Source: SYFT01 sp964471115
GTDB lineage: Bacteria > Acidobacteriota > Vicinamibacteria > Vicinamibacterales > SCN-69-37
DNA length: 64,000 nt
Direction: 5' to 3'
NCBI GenBank assembly: GCA_964471115.1
Contig: CAYYFE010000003.1
Coordinates: 124,001-188,000, forward strand
Part shown: in pieces, positions 41,500 through 50,570 of the stretch
How the letters are laid out: every line of letters starts with the position of its first letter
How positions within the stretch are numbered: position 1 is the first letter of the stretch
Translations under genes and position numbers: made by a program
Notes under the pieces: model-generated
The model's input: only the letters and a program-made list of their open reading frames with translations
Database searches by the model: none
What the model was told of the DNA's origin: nothing

Positions 41500-44036
41500 C
41501 CCTCGCGCGTGGTCACGCGGTCGCCCTCGTTGATCTCGGTCAGCGCGGTCGTGATCACGCGTTCGCCGAGTTCGAGGCCGCTCAGGATCTGCGTCAACTC
41601 CGTCGTGGCCAGGCCGAGGCGGACATCGCGCCGGATGACGCGGCCATCCGATCCCGCGACCAGGACGTAGGGGGTGCCGGCCGCCCGGAGGATCGCGCGT
41701 GTCGGCACGACCATGGCCTCGGCAATTTCAGCGACCAGCACCTCGCCAATGACCGGCGTTCCCGGCGCCGGTGACGCCGCCGGCGCGGCCGGTGCGGCGG
41801 GCGTGGGTGCCGCGGAGGGTGTGGTGGTCAGAGGCCAGGTGAGAATGACGCGTGTCGTCGTCGCCTCCGGGGAGGCGGGGGGCATCACCGCCTGCACGGC
41901 CGTGATCACCGGCGCGAGGCCGAGCGGCGTCACCTGGGCCTGTTGTCCCGGCATGAGTTTGCCCGCGTCGGTGACCGACACGTCGAGGGCCACCTGGACG
42001 CGCGTCGGATCGACGATGCGCAGGACCGGGTCCTGTGTGCCGCCGATGACCGTGTCTCCCTGGAAGTGCCAGCGCTTAAGCACGATGCCGGGGAAGCGCG
42101 CGCGCACGGTGGCGCGCGCTTCGGCCTGGCGGTGGCCGTCGAGTGTGGCGCGCGCCGCGGCCAGGGTCGTCTCGAGGCTCGCCAACTCCGACTTGGCGGT
42201 GTCGACGTCGACGCGTGCGGTCAGGCCGCGCGCCAGCAGGGCGGAGAGTTCGCTGACGCGGGTGCGCGCCGTCTCGACACGGCTGGTGAGCTGCGTGATC
42301 TCGAGCTCCGAGGCCTGAATCGCCGCCGACCGGCTCAGCACTTCGAAACGCACGACCAGATCGCCGGCATTGACCGCCGCACCTTCATCGATGGGCAGGT
42401 CGCGGATGATCGCCGTCTCGGACGAGTAGACCGTCCAGTCGGCCTCCGGATGGGGCGCAATCTCGCCGTTGGCGGTGACCACGCTGCGCAGCGGATTGAG
42501 CCGCACCGGCTCGACGCTGACTCCGATCGCGCCGGTCAGCGCCTGTTCCGGCGCGGGTTCGTTCCGTCCGCACCCCGGGGCCACCATCAGCGCCGCGGCC
42601 AGCGCCGCCGTCGCGGTGGTCCGTGACACGCCAAGCGGCAGCAGGGAGAGCAGCACCGTCACGCCGGCGCCGATGGGCGCATACCAGGGCCACGCCACGG
42701 CGGTGAACCAGTAGGTGCTGAACACCGTGACCCAGGCCACCAGCATGGCGCCGGCCACCTGCCACGCGCCGATGCGCCGGCGCAGCAGCGCGATCAGGAA
42801 GGCGCCGAGCACGGGACCGGCGCCCAGCCCGAGCACCGACAGCCCGGCATCCAGCACCGACTGCGACAGCTGCGTCGCCAGCAGGGCGATGCCGATCTGC
42901 ACGAGCCCCCACGCAATCGTGGCGCGGTGCGCCACGCGCAACATGGCCGCATCACCGGCCGACGGGTTCACGTACTTGAGATAGAAGTCGTTCACGGTGG
43001 TGGCGGCCAGGGAGTTGATCGAGGGTGACAGGGCCGCGGCGACGATCGCCGCGACGACGAAGCCGGCCAGTCCGGCCGGGACATGATCGCGCACGAAGGC
43101 GGGAATCAGCATGTCGGCGCGCGCGAGTTCAGGCGCGGGCGCCGTCTGGTAGAACGCCGCGAGCGCGACGCCCAGCAGCAGGAACAACCCGAACTGCAGG
43201 AAGACCAGGATGCCGCTGAGCGACAGCCCGACCTGCGCTTCCCGCTGCGATCGCGCGGTCAGCAGGCGCTGCACCAGGAACTGGTCCGTCCCGTGGGTGG
43301 CGAGGGTCAACGTGACGCCGCCAACCACGCCGGCCCAGAAGGTGTACGCGCGGAAGAAATCGAGGTTGAAGTTGAACATCTGGAACCGGCCGGTGGCCTC
43401 GCCCAGCGCCATGACGCCGGCCAGTCCGTCCGGCACACCGGCCAGGGCAAACCACAGGACGATCAGCGCCCCGGCGAGGTACACGAACATCTGAATCACG
43501 TCGGTCCAGATGACGGCGGAGGCGCCGCCGTAGAACGTGTACACGATCATGGCGACGCCCAGCACCACAATGGCGACCCACACCGGCACGCCGACCAGCG
43601 TGGCGACCACGGCCGACGTGGCGAAGAGGCGGATGCCGTCCGCCGCGCTGCGCGTGACCAGGAACATCGCGGACCCGAGGTTGCGGACCGGAGCGCCAAA
43701 CCGTTCGTGCAGGACTTCGTACGAGGTGAGCAGTTCCTTCGCGAAGTATTTCGGAATGAGCAACGCGCTGATGAGAAAGCGGCCCGCGATGTAGCCCAGC
43801 GCCAGTTGCAGGAAGGTCAGGTTGCCCGACGCCGCATATGTCTGCGCGGGAATGCCGATGAAGGTCAACGTGCTGGTTTCGGTGGCCACCACCGTGAAAC
43901 ACACGGCCCACCACGGCACCGTCCGGCTGATCAGGAAGTACTCAGACGCCGTCGTCTGTCGCGAGGCGAAGCTGGTGCCCAGCCACACGAGCAGCAGCAG
44001 GTACACCCCGATGACGAGGTAATCGAGTCCGGCCAT
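41496..44036 (-). CDS. Sodium/solute symporter fused to an RND-type periplasmic adaptor
   Basis: An 846-residue open frame with two normally separate proteins. Residues 1-469 form a sodium:solute symporter (SSS family) of about 13 helices ('ASEYFLISRTVPWWAVCFTV', 'ALSPSINSLAATTVNDFY'). Residues 490-846 are a membrane-fusion protein with lipoyl halves, a coiled coil ('ELEITQLTSRVETARTRVSE') and an Ala/Pro-rich insert. Between them, residues 470-489 read like a lipoprotein signal, starting with a GTG codon (42629) and ending in the lipobox 'VAPGC'. So either this is a true fusion, or a stop between two overlapping genes was lost. No RND pump is adjacent. It is convergent with the NtrY-like kinase. 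Confidence 0.82.
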   Translation of the reverse strand: MAGLDYLVIGVYLLLLVWLGTSFASRQTTASEYFLISRTVPWWAVCFTVVATETSTLTFIGIPAQTYAASGNLTFLQLALGYIAGRFLISALLIPKYFAKELLTSYEVLHERFGAPVRNLGSAMFLVTRSAADGIRLFATSAVVATLVGVPVWVAIVVLGVAMIVYTFYGGASAVIWTDVIQMFVYLAGALIVLWFALAGVPDGLAGVMALGEATGRFQMFNFNLDFFRAYTFWAGVVGGVTLTLATHGTDQFLVQRLLTARSQREAQVGLSLSGILVFLQFGLFLLLGVALAAFYQTAPAPELARADMLIPAFVRDHVPAGLAGFVVAAIVAAALSPSINSLAATTVNDFYLKYVNPSAGDAAMLRVAHRATIAWGLVQIGIALLATQLSQSVLDAGLSVLGLGAGPVLGAFLIALLRRRIGAWQVAGAMLVAWVTVFSTYWFTAVAWPWYAPIGAGVTVLLSLLPLGVSRTTATAALAAALMVAPGCGRNEPAPEQALTGAIGVSVEPVRLNPLRSVVTANGEIAPHPEADWTVYSSETAIIRDLPIDEGAAVNAGDLVVRFEVLSRSAAIQASELEITQLTSRVETARTRVSELSALLARGLTARVDVDTAKSELASLETTLAAARATLDGHRQAEARATVRARFPGIVLKRWHFQGDTVIGGTQDPVLRIVDPTRVQVALDVSVTDAGKLMPGQQAQVTPLGLAPVITAVQAVMPPASPEATTTRVILTWPLTTTPSAAPTPAAPAAPAASPAPGTPVIGEVLVAEIAEAMVVPTRAILRAAGTPYVLVAGSDGRVIRRDVRLGLATTELTQILSGLELGERVITTALTEINEGDRVTTREG

Positions 44037-44064
44037 CGGGAGACATTATGGGCGATTCGCACGT

Positions 44065-44111
44065 CGCACTGGGCACTCCGCACTGGGCACTCCGCACTCC
44101 GCACTCCGCAC
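44065..44111 (-). repeat. GTGCGGA-type heptamer tandem repeat, inverted relative to 34215
   Basis: About six units of CGCACTC/CGCACTGGG (reverse complement of the 34215-34305 unit) occupy the spacer between two minus-strand genes, running up to the stop of the hybrid kinase and ending 28 bases upstream of the symporter start. A CATAAT hexamer lies between the repeat and the symporter ATG. Confidence 0.7.
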
Positions 44112-44117
44112 CGATCG

Positions 44118-46760
44118 TCATTGTCCCGTCAGCACCTGCCGGACCTTGATGAGCATGTCGATGCCCGTAAAGGGCTTCTGCAGGAAATGGGTGTCGGGCG
44201 GCAGGCCCTCACGGGATAACACGGTGTCGGCGTAGCCGGAGATGAACAGGGTGCGCAGGCCCGGGCGATCGGCGCGCAGGGTCCGGACCAGGTCAGGGCC
44301 CGTGCCGCCGGGCATGACCACGTCGCTGATCACCATGTCGATGCGATCGCCGGCGGCGGCCAGTTCCAGCGCCCGCGCCGGGCCGTCGGCCACCTGCACC
44401 TGGTAGCCGTGGCGATGCAGCATCTGCTGCAGGAGTTTGGCGACCCCGGGTTCGTCTTCGACGAGCAGGATCGTTTCCGACCCGCCGGGCGCCGCGGCCT
44501 CTGCCACCACACTCGATTCGAGGGCGATCAACTTGGTGGGCCGCATGTAGATGTGGAACGTCGTGCCCCGCCCGGGCGTGCTGTCGACCAGGATGGCGCC
44601 GCCCATCTGGCGGATGATGCCGTACACCGTCGCCAGGCCCAGGCCCGTGCCCCGGCCGAACTCCTTGGTCGTGAAAAACGGCTCGAAGATGCGCGCCTGC
44701 GTGGCCGCGTCCATGCCCACGCCGGTGTCCTGGACGTCGAGCCGCACCCAGTCCCCCGGCGTCAGGCCGCTGCCGGACGGCGGGTGGTCGATGTGTACCG
44801 CTTCGAGCCGGATGCGCAGCTGGCCGCCGTCGGGCATTGCGTCGCGCGCGTTGACCGCAAGGTTGAGGATCACCTGTTCCAGCTGATTGCGGTCGGCCAG
44901 CACGGGCGGTGGCTCGCCGATGGTGTCGCCGGTGATCTCGATGTGTTCGCCGATGAGCCGGCGCAGCATCGGCATCAGTTCGTCCAGCGTGCGCCCGACG
45001 TCGAGCACGACCGGCTGCACGACCTGGTGGCGGCTGAACGCCAGCAGCTGGCGCGTGAGGCCCGCGGCGCGCGTGGCCGCCTTCTGAATTTCGCTGACGT
45101 GGTCGCGTTTCTGCGCGTCCTGCGGCGGCAGCTCCTGTTCGAGCCAGTCGGCGTAGCCGAGGATGGCGGTCAGCAGGTTGTTGAAGTCGTGCGCGATGCC
45201 GCCGGCCAGCCGGCCCAGCGCCTCCATCTTCTGGCCCTGGCGCAGCCGCTCCTCCATCTGGCGCCGCTCCGTCACGTCGCGCGTGACCACCACGAAGCCG
45301 CGGAGATCTTCGGGGCCGGGTTCCAGCCGCCGCAGGTGGGTGAGCGCGATGAAGCGCGTTCCGTCGGGCCGGACGCCTTCGTGCTCACGGACGACGCGTC
45401 CGCTGCGTTCGGCGTCGGCCAGCATGTCGCGCCACGCCTCGTCGGTCATGCCGAACAGCTGCGCCGCCGACTGGTCGACGACGTCGGCGGCGGCATGGCC
45501 GAACACCGCCTGCGCGCCGACCGGCCAGTTCACGACGGCGCCGCGGTGGTCGACCATGAGGATGGCGTAGTCACGCACCGTGTCGAGCATCAGCGCCATG
45601 CGCGATTCGACCTCGCGCAGCCGGCGATCGGCGGCGCGGCGCTCGCGTTCCCGCGCTTCGGTCACCAGCTGCCCGTGATCCAGCATGCCGCCGGCGTATT
45701 GGGCCAGTTGTTCGAGCAGGCGCAGGTCGTCCTGCGGAAACAACGTGCCGTGGCGCTGGACGACGCCGACGACGCCCCAGCGGCGAATCGAGGACGAGAT
45801 CGGCGCCAGCAGCACCGACGTGCCGGTGCGCTTCAGGCCGTCGCGAAGACGTGCGTCGAGCGCGGCCAGCGGCACACTGGCCGATTCGGCCTCGCGAAAG
45901 GTCATGTCGGCCGGGCCCGCCTCGGCGTCCAGCGACACGCCTTCCAGCATCGGCTGGGTGCTGGCGCGTACGGTCACGTCTTCACTGGTCACCGAATCGC
46001 GAATCGCGACGAACCCGGCCGAGCCGGCGCCCGCCCGGATCGCCGCGCGCAGCAGATCCTCGGCCGCATGCCGTCCGCGCTCGTCCGCCTCGCGGTCAGC
46101 GGTGTCGACCAGGAACCGGCTCAGTTCCTCGCGTTGCCAGCGTGTGCGCAGCGATCGAGGTGTCGCAAACGCCAGGTAGTACGCGATCAGCGCGATGCCT
46201 GACAGCGCGCGGGTGAGCAGGGAGCCTGTTTCGGAGGCCAGCGCCAGCACAGTCGCACTGACGCTCACGCCATGGATTCCGACGTAGCACCCGGTCCCGA
46301 GGGCCGCCAGCAGGAGGCGCCGTCGCGTCACACCCGATGAGTGACCAGCCTCTATGGCGAACGCCAGAAGCACGAGAGCCAGCGCACCCGCCGCGTACCC
46401 GGAAATCACATACTGCTGCCACGGAGGCCAGGGAGGCGGGGTCGCGCCGATGACGGCGACTGCAACGGCGGGAGTCACCAAGGACGCCCACACCAGCGGT
46501 CCAGGTACCTCCCGGAAGTGCTGTACAAGCCGAATCAGGAAGTATGGGAACAGGACCAGCACGACGACCGGCGCGATCGATAACGGCCCCTGCATCGCCC
46601 GAACCGACAGCGGCGATGCCAGCACCAAGCTGCCAACCGCCAGCAGGATGTCCAGCCTTCGCGCATCACGGTGCCGGCGCGCGCCACGGATGGTGGCCAC
46701 GAATGTCAGCGCCAGGGCCGCGAAGCCCGCCAACTGGAGGAGATCGACCAGCTCCCTCAT
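44118..46760 (-). CDS. Hybrid histidine kinase with 7-8 TM sensor, GAF, PAS and receiver
   Basis: An 880-residue kinase. N-terminal membrane domain of seven to eight helices (about 5-205), GAF domain (about 230-365), coiled coil, PAS domain (about 380-495), HisKA with H524 in 'AGGIAHDFNNLLTAILGYAD', ATPase domain ('LNLAVNARDAMP', 'GRGTGLGLATVYGI') and a C-terminal receiver with D813 in 'DMVISDVVMPGGTG'. Its ATG overlaps the stop of the membrane thioredoxin-fold gene (ATGA), so it is part of the operon that begins with the fulvocin-like peptide. A role in sensing that peptide, its redox state or cell-envelope damage is an inference from this linkage. Confidence 0.88.
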   Translation of the reverse strand: MRELVDLLQLAGFAALALTFVATIRGARRHRDARRLDILLAVGSLVLASPLSVRAMQGPLSIAPVVVLVLFPYFLIRLVQHFREVPGPLVWASLVTPAVAVAVIGATPPPWPPWQQYVISGYAAGALALVLLAFAIEAGHSSGVTRRRLLLAALGTGCYVGIHGVSVSATVLALASETGSLLTRALSGIALIAYYLAFATPRSLRTRWQREELSRFLVDTADREADERGRHAAEDLLRAAIRAGAGSAGFVAIRDSVTSEDVTVRASTQPMLEGVSLDAEAGPADMTFREAESASVPLAALDARLRDGLKRTGTSVLLAPISSSIRRWGVVGVVQRHGTLFPQDDLRLLEQLAQYAGGMLDHGQLVTEARERERRAADRRLREVESRMALMLDTVRDYAILMVDHRGAVVNWPVGAQAVFGHAAADVVDQSAAQLFGMTDEAWRDMLADAERSGRVVREHEGVRPDGTRFIALTHLRRLEPGPEDLRGFVVVTRDVTERRQMEERLRQGQKMEALGRLAGGIAHDFNNLLTAILGYADWLEQELPPQDAQKRDHVSEIQKAATRAAGLTRQLLAFSRHQVVQPVVLDVGRTLDELMPMLRRLIGEHIEITGDTIGEPPPVLADRNQLEQVILNLAVNARDAMPDGGQLRIRLEAVHIDHPPSGSGLTPGDWVRLDVQDTGVGMDAATQARIFEPFFTTKEFGRGTGLGLATVYGIIRQMGGAILVDSTPGRGTTFHIYMRPTKLIALESSVVAEAAAPGGSETILLVEDEPGVAKLLQQMLHRHGYQVQVADGPARALELAAAGDRIDMVISDVVMPGGTGPDLVRTLRADRPGLRTLFISGYADTVLSREGLPPDTHFLQKPFTGIDMLIKVRQVLTGQ

Positions 46761-47296
46761 TCGAGCGTGTCCCCGGCATCGCCCAATGTCCGCAGGATTT
46801 CGAGGCGACGGGACTCATCCGGCCTTGACATCCAGACGTGCTGGACGATCCCGTGTCGGTTCACCAGGATCAGGGCCGGCACCGTCTGGAGTCGCGCGCT
46901 GGCCGGGGACACGTGCAGCACGCGCTGCACGTCGATGCCGAGCCGTTGCGCGAAAATCCGTTCAGGGTCCAGATCAATCAGTGGCGTGAGGAACCAGGCC
47001 GGTATGTTCCGTTGGCGGGCGATGTTGACGGCTTCGTGGTAGGCGGCGACGCTGGCCTCACAAGCCGAGCAGGTGCTGCGGCCGAAGACGAGCAGCGTCA
47101 GCGGCGCGCCGGTGTAAATGTCTGGCGAAACGCCAATCCGGTCCCCAACGGCGTAGGCGTCGGGCGGTCCGCCGCCGACCCCCAGCCGATTCCGTACTTC
47201 CGGGCTCAGGACCAGAGCACTCGCGCCCACGAACGCCAGCAAACAGACACCCAGTCCGACGGTCGCCACGCGCCGGACTACTTCGTCTCGCGCCAC
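46757..47296 (-). CDS. Membrane-anchored thioredoxin-fold protein
   Basis: A 179-residue protein with an N-terminal anchor helix (about 9-30) and an extracytoplasmic thioredoxin/peroxiredoxin-like domain. The active-site motif is C76-x-x-C79 in 'GRSTCSACEAS' and the cis-proline is in 'QTVPALILVNRHG'. It should reduce, oxidise or isomerise disulfides outside the membrane. It sits six bases after the gene for a precursor with eight C-terminal cysteines, and a redoxin gene next to fulvocin-like genes fits a disulfide-handling role. Whether it is an oxidase or reductase cannot be told. Confidence 0.82.
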   Translation of the reverse strand: MARDEVVRRVATVGLGVCLLAFVGASALVLSPEVRNRLGVGGGPPDAYAVGDRIGVSPDIYTGAPLTLLVFGRSTCSACEASVAAYHEAVNIARQRNIPAWFLTPLIDLDPERIFAQRLGIDVQRVLHVSPASARLQTVPALILVNRHGIVQHVWMSRPDESRRLEILRTLGDAGDTLE

Positions 47297-47302
47297 AGCG
47301 GT

Positions 47303-48004
47303 CTAGCCGACAGCTCCGATCTTGCAGACTCCGTTGCAGGGGTCATTCCAGAGCCAGCCACACGCCGGCCACCGGTTGTCGATGTCGCAGCTCTCGTTGC
47401 CGTCACACCAACTCAGGGACAGAAGGTCGCAGCCGTAGTCGACATTACAGTTGCAGCCGTCTCCATCCATCGCGCTGACCACAAACGCCTGCCGCGCGAA
47501 GTTGGTGAGGCGATGGTGCCACGGGGCCGCGTTGACCAGCACCCGCGTCTCCCGCGCGCCGAGACGATGCAGCAGGTAGTCAGCCACGTCGGCCCCGAGG
47601 ACCTCAATGATGCGTTCGGCAATCACGCGCGTCGCCTCGCGGTTTTCCGCCGTGGGCGAGGTGAGCGCCACGGGCGTGATGGCAATCGCCGCGTTGATCG
47701 CGTCGACCTGCTCGGTGGACAGCTCCGGCCGGGCGTCGCGATACCGTTCGAGGTGCCGGACCCACGCCTTGGCGCGCTGGTCGACGTTGAGATTCGCCAT
47801 GATCTCGCGCCGGTACTCCAGCGGATACAGGTCAACCATGTCCGCGGCCGCTGCGAGCTCGGGCTCGGTGAGGCTGTCGGCCCACTGCGAGGCCAACGTC
47901 TGCGCGTCGGTCGTGGCCGCGCGCACGAGAATGAAATCAAGCGGGAGCGTCAGCGCCGCAATAACCACGCACAGGATGAGTCGACGCCGGGTACGAGTGG
48001 ACAC
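47303..48004 (-). CDS. Bacteriocin fulvocin C-related precursor
   Basis: A 233-residue exported protein. Signal/anchor helix (about 9-28), a helical leader domain (about 32-178) and a cysteine-rich C-terminus with eight cysteines: C184, C186, C192, C200, C206, C215, C223 and C227. The pattern 'GDGCNCNVDYGC', then 'CDGNESC', 'PACGWLW' and 'CNGVCK' parallels fulvocin C of Myxococcus fulvus, a 45-residue peptide with eight cysteines in four disulfides. Cleavage after about residue 180 would release a peptide of similar size. The GTG at 48004 has AAGGAG six bases upstream. First gene of an operon with a thioredoxin-fold protein and a hybrid kinase. Confidence 0.78.
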   Translation of the reverse strand: MSTRTRRRLILCVVIAALTLPLDFILVRAATTDAQTLASQWADSLTEPELAAAADMVDLYPLEYRREIMANLNVDQRAKAWVRHLERYRDARPELSTEQVDAINAAIAITPVALTSPTAENREATRVIAERIIEVLGADVADYLLHRLGARETRVLVNAAPWHHRLTNFARQAFVVSAMDGDGCNCNVDYGCDLLSLSWCDGNESCDIDNRWPACGWLWNDPCNGVCKIGAVG

Positions 48005-48058
48005 ACGAGGCTCCTTGTGGAAGCGTTCGAGCGGAAAGGGCCGCCCGGAGCACGGCGT

Positions 48059-48087
48059 ACTCTAGATCCAGCGTAAATGGCTGTCAA
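48059..48087 (-). promoter_or_regulatory. Sigma-70-type promoter of the fulvocin-like operon
   Basis: On the minus strand TTGACA (48087-48082), a 17-base spacer and TAGAGT (48064-48059). The -35 is perfect and the -10 matches 4 of 6. The predicted transcript start is near 48052, about 48 bases before the GTG start. Confidence 0.6.
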
Positions 48088-48170
48088 TCAAGCACTTACG
48101 TCGTATTTGACGCAAGCGCTCTTGAACGTCGTTTGTCCGACTCGAACGCGCAGAAGTGCCCGCCGTGGGT

Positions 48171-50441
48171 CTACTGCGCGCTCAGATCTCCATAAAACTT
48201 CCAGTCGACGACCATATCGCGCGTGAGCGGCATCTTCGACACCGCCAGACGCAGGAAGGCCACGGGCATCGAGCCCTGACGCATGATCTCGTCGTGGAAG
48301 TCCTTCTCGGTGCGCATGCCCGAGTCGACGACCTCCCGTTTCATGCCGCGGATCTGCAGGCCGCCGACCAGATACGCCATCTGATACAGCGGGCCGTACT
48401 GCCCGCCAAACGAGCGCCGCACTTCGGCGGTCGCGTTGTCGCGTTCATGGCCCACTTCGTTGACCAGAAAGTCGATGCACTCCTGCGGCGACCACTGGCC
48501 CATGTGGAACTTCAGGGAAAAGACGATGCGCGCGGCGCGGTGCATGCGCCAGAACAACGCGCCGACCTTCTTCTCCGGCGTGTCGTGGAAGCCCTTGTCG
48601 TAGAGGATCGTCTCCCAGTAGAGCGGCCAGCCCTCGCCCAGGAACGGTGTGCCGCCCAGCCGCGCGCGGTAGTCCGAGAACCGGCTGCCCATGAACCCAA
48701 CCAGGTTGTGGCCGGGAATCATCTCGTGGTGCGCCACCGCGTTGGAGAAGTACTTGTTGTTGCCGCGCAGCACCTGCATGCGCGTGTCGTATTCCTGCGT
48801 GTTGGTGGGGAACGCCACGAGGATCTGCGAGCCGCCCAGGAAAAACGGCGCCGTCAGCTGCCGCTCGGGTGACAACATGACCATGCGGAACGACTCGCTG
48901 GCCACCGCCGGCACGGTGATGAGGTCGTTGTTGCGCAGGTAGGTCACCGCCTCGAACAACAGGTCGCGCACGTACTCGGGTTGCCGGCCCGGTTCCACGT
49001 ACATGTTCTTGACGCGTTCCACCGCCGCGGGCCAGTCGTTGCCCAGGCCCATCTGCGCGGCGGCCTTCTCCATTTCGCGCACCGTCCACTCGAACTCACG
49101 CTCGCCCAGGCGGATGAGTTCCTCCGGCGTGTACGGAATCATCTCGTTCGCCAGGTCGAAGATGAGACCGTCGCGTCCACGCGCGGCGCCCGGAATGCCG
49201 CTGTTGTCCTGCTTGCGCGGCGGATTGGGATCCGGACGGAAGGCGGCGCGCGCGATCTCGAGCTCCGACTGCTTCTTGATGAACAGGTAGTCGACCTGGG
49301 CGTTGCGGGAGAGTCGGTCGAAGTCGAGCGACTGCAGCGCGGCCAGCCAGCGCGTGTAGTATTCCGGCGACCGCTGAGGCGCCGCGCCGCGGCCGCGGCC
49401 GCCGCCCGCGCCCTGGCCCAGGAAACGCTGGACCACCGGCACCATCTCGTCGGACGGCAACGCGATGATCTCCTTCAGATCCGGCACACTCGACATGGCC
49501 GGCGCGGGCGCCGGCGCGATCACCGCCGCCGGCCCACGCGCGGGTGCAGCCGAATGGTTCGCCGCCGCGACCGGTTCCCGCAGGAAGACGGCGTACTCCG
49601 TCAAGGCCTTGTCCAGATGCGCCCACGGCATCGGCACCCACCACGTGAACAGCGGATCAAACGTGTGGTAGTGGTTGAACCACTCGGTCAGATTGGCGCG
49701 AAGGGCGTCCACCGCGTCGGCGGCGTGCCGCGCCTGGGTGCCCGTCGCGCGAATCGCGCCCGACGGCAACGCGCCGGCCGGCAAACCCGCTTCAATCGAT
49801 CGCCGGGTGGCGGCCACCGTCTTGGTGATCCGGTCGATGACGCCGGCCGACTTCTGCGCGTCCATGTCGCCCATGCGCATCCGGTGTTCGACAATCGCGA
49901 TCACGTCGGTGGCGAAGGGCACGAGCGGCGCGATGTCGTGAATCGCCACGGCGTCGGCATCGAGCTGCGTGAGATTGGCGGCGATGGTCGTCTTGAGCGC
50001 CGCCAGGTCGTTCTGGGCCGGCGCGCTCATCGTCGAGGCGTTGAGGCCGGCCAGCGCGGCCTGCCAGTCGAGGTCGAAGCGCTTCAGGCGCGCGATGCGG
50101 TTGGGTGAGAGCGAGGTGGTGAAGGACGGTGATGCCGGCGCCGGCGTCGGCGCCGCCTGAGGCGCGCCGCCGCGTCCGCCGCGGCCCTGGCCGCCCTGGC
50201 GTCCGCCGCCTGACAGGTAGTTGCCGTTCAGCGTGTTCCGGTCGGCCGTGTAGCGCTGCACCACCAGGCGCATCTCGCTCTGGGGCGGCGCCAGCAACGG
50301 CCGCAGGTCGGACGGGACGTCCTCGGCGGCCTGCGGTGGCGCGTCCTGGAGGCTTGTGGCGGCGCCCGCGGTCAGCCCGGTCACCGCCGCGCCGGCCAGC
50401 AGCACACTCATCCACACCAGTTGCCAGAACTTCTTCGTCAT
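48171..50441 (-). CDS. DUF885 family protein, exported
   Basis: A 756-residue secreted protein. Signal peptide (about 5-28), a first module (about 45-270) interrupted by the Gly/Arg-rich linker 'GGRQGGQGRGGRGGAP', and a C-terminal DUF885 catalytic-type half with 'VAHHEMIPGHNLVGFMG', a zinc-peptidase-like HEMxxGH motif. DUF885 proteins are thought to be metallopeptidases or carboxypeptidase-like hydrolases; activity is not proven. The ATG at 50441 is fixed by AGGAG ten bases upstream. A close paralog lies at 53143-55410 on the same strand, so the two arose by duplication around the sigma-factor cluster. Confidence 0.85.
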   Translation of the reverse strand: MTKKFWQLVWMSVLLAGAAVTGLTAGAATSLQDAPPQAAEDVPSDLRPLLAPPQSEMRLVVQRYTADRNTLNGNYLSGGGRQGGQGRGGRGGAPQAAPTPAPASPSFTTSLSPNRIARLKRFDLDWQAALAGLNASTMSAPAQNDLAALKTTIAANLTQLDADAVAIHDIAPLVPFATDVIAIVEHRMRMGDMDAQKSAGVIDRITKTVAATRRSIEAGLPAGALPSGAIRATGTQARHAADAVDALRANLTEWFNHYHTFDPLFTWWVPMPWAHLDKALTEYAVFLREPVAAANHSAAPARGPAAVIAPAPAPAMSSVPDLKEIIALPSDEMVPVVQRFLGQGAGGGRGRGAAPQRSPEYYTRWLAALQSLDFDRLSRNAQVDYLFIKKQSELEIARAAFRPDPNPPRKQDNSGIPGAARGRDGLIFDLANEMIPYTPEELIRLGEREFEWTVREMEKAAAQMGLGNDWPAAVERVKNMYVEPGRQPEYVRDLLFEAVTYLRNNDLITVPAVASESFRMVMLSPERQLTAPFFLGGSQILVAFPTNTQEYDTRMQVLRGNNKYFSNAVAHHEMIPGHNLVGFMGSRFSDYRARLGGTPFLGEGWPLYWETILYDKGFHDTPEKKVGALFWRMHRAARIVFSLKFHMGQWSPQECIDFLVNEVGHERDNATAEVRRSFGGQYGPLYQMAYLVGGLQIRGMKREVVDSGMRTEKDFHDEIMRQGSMPVAFLRLAVSKMPLTRDMVVDWKFYGDLSAQ

Positions 50442-50570
50442 CACGCCAGTCTCCTGTTTGGGGGGAACGCCCGCGTAGTCTATCGTCGCCACTCAAATAC
50501 GACCACCGATGCAACTTTCTTTCCCCTGCCGTGTTTGTCAGGTGATGGCCGGCGCAACCTCGGGCTCGCG

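Noticed and set aside
50510..50536. ECF-type promoter TGCAACTTT ... CGTGTTT before the sigma gene at 50571
   Set aside because: The elements look right but the spacer is about 11-14 bases, shorter than usual, so autoregulation could not be supported.
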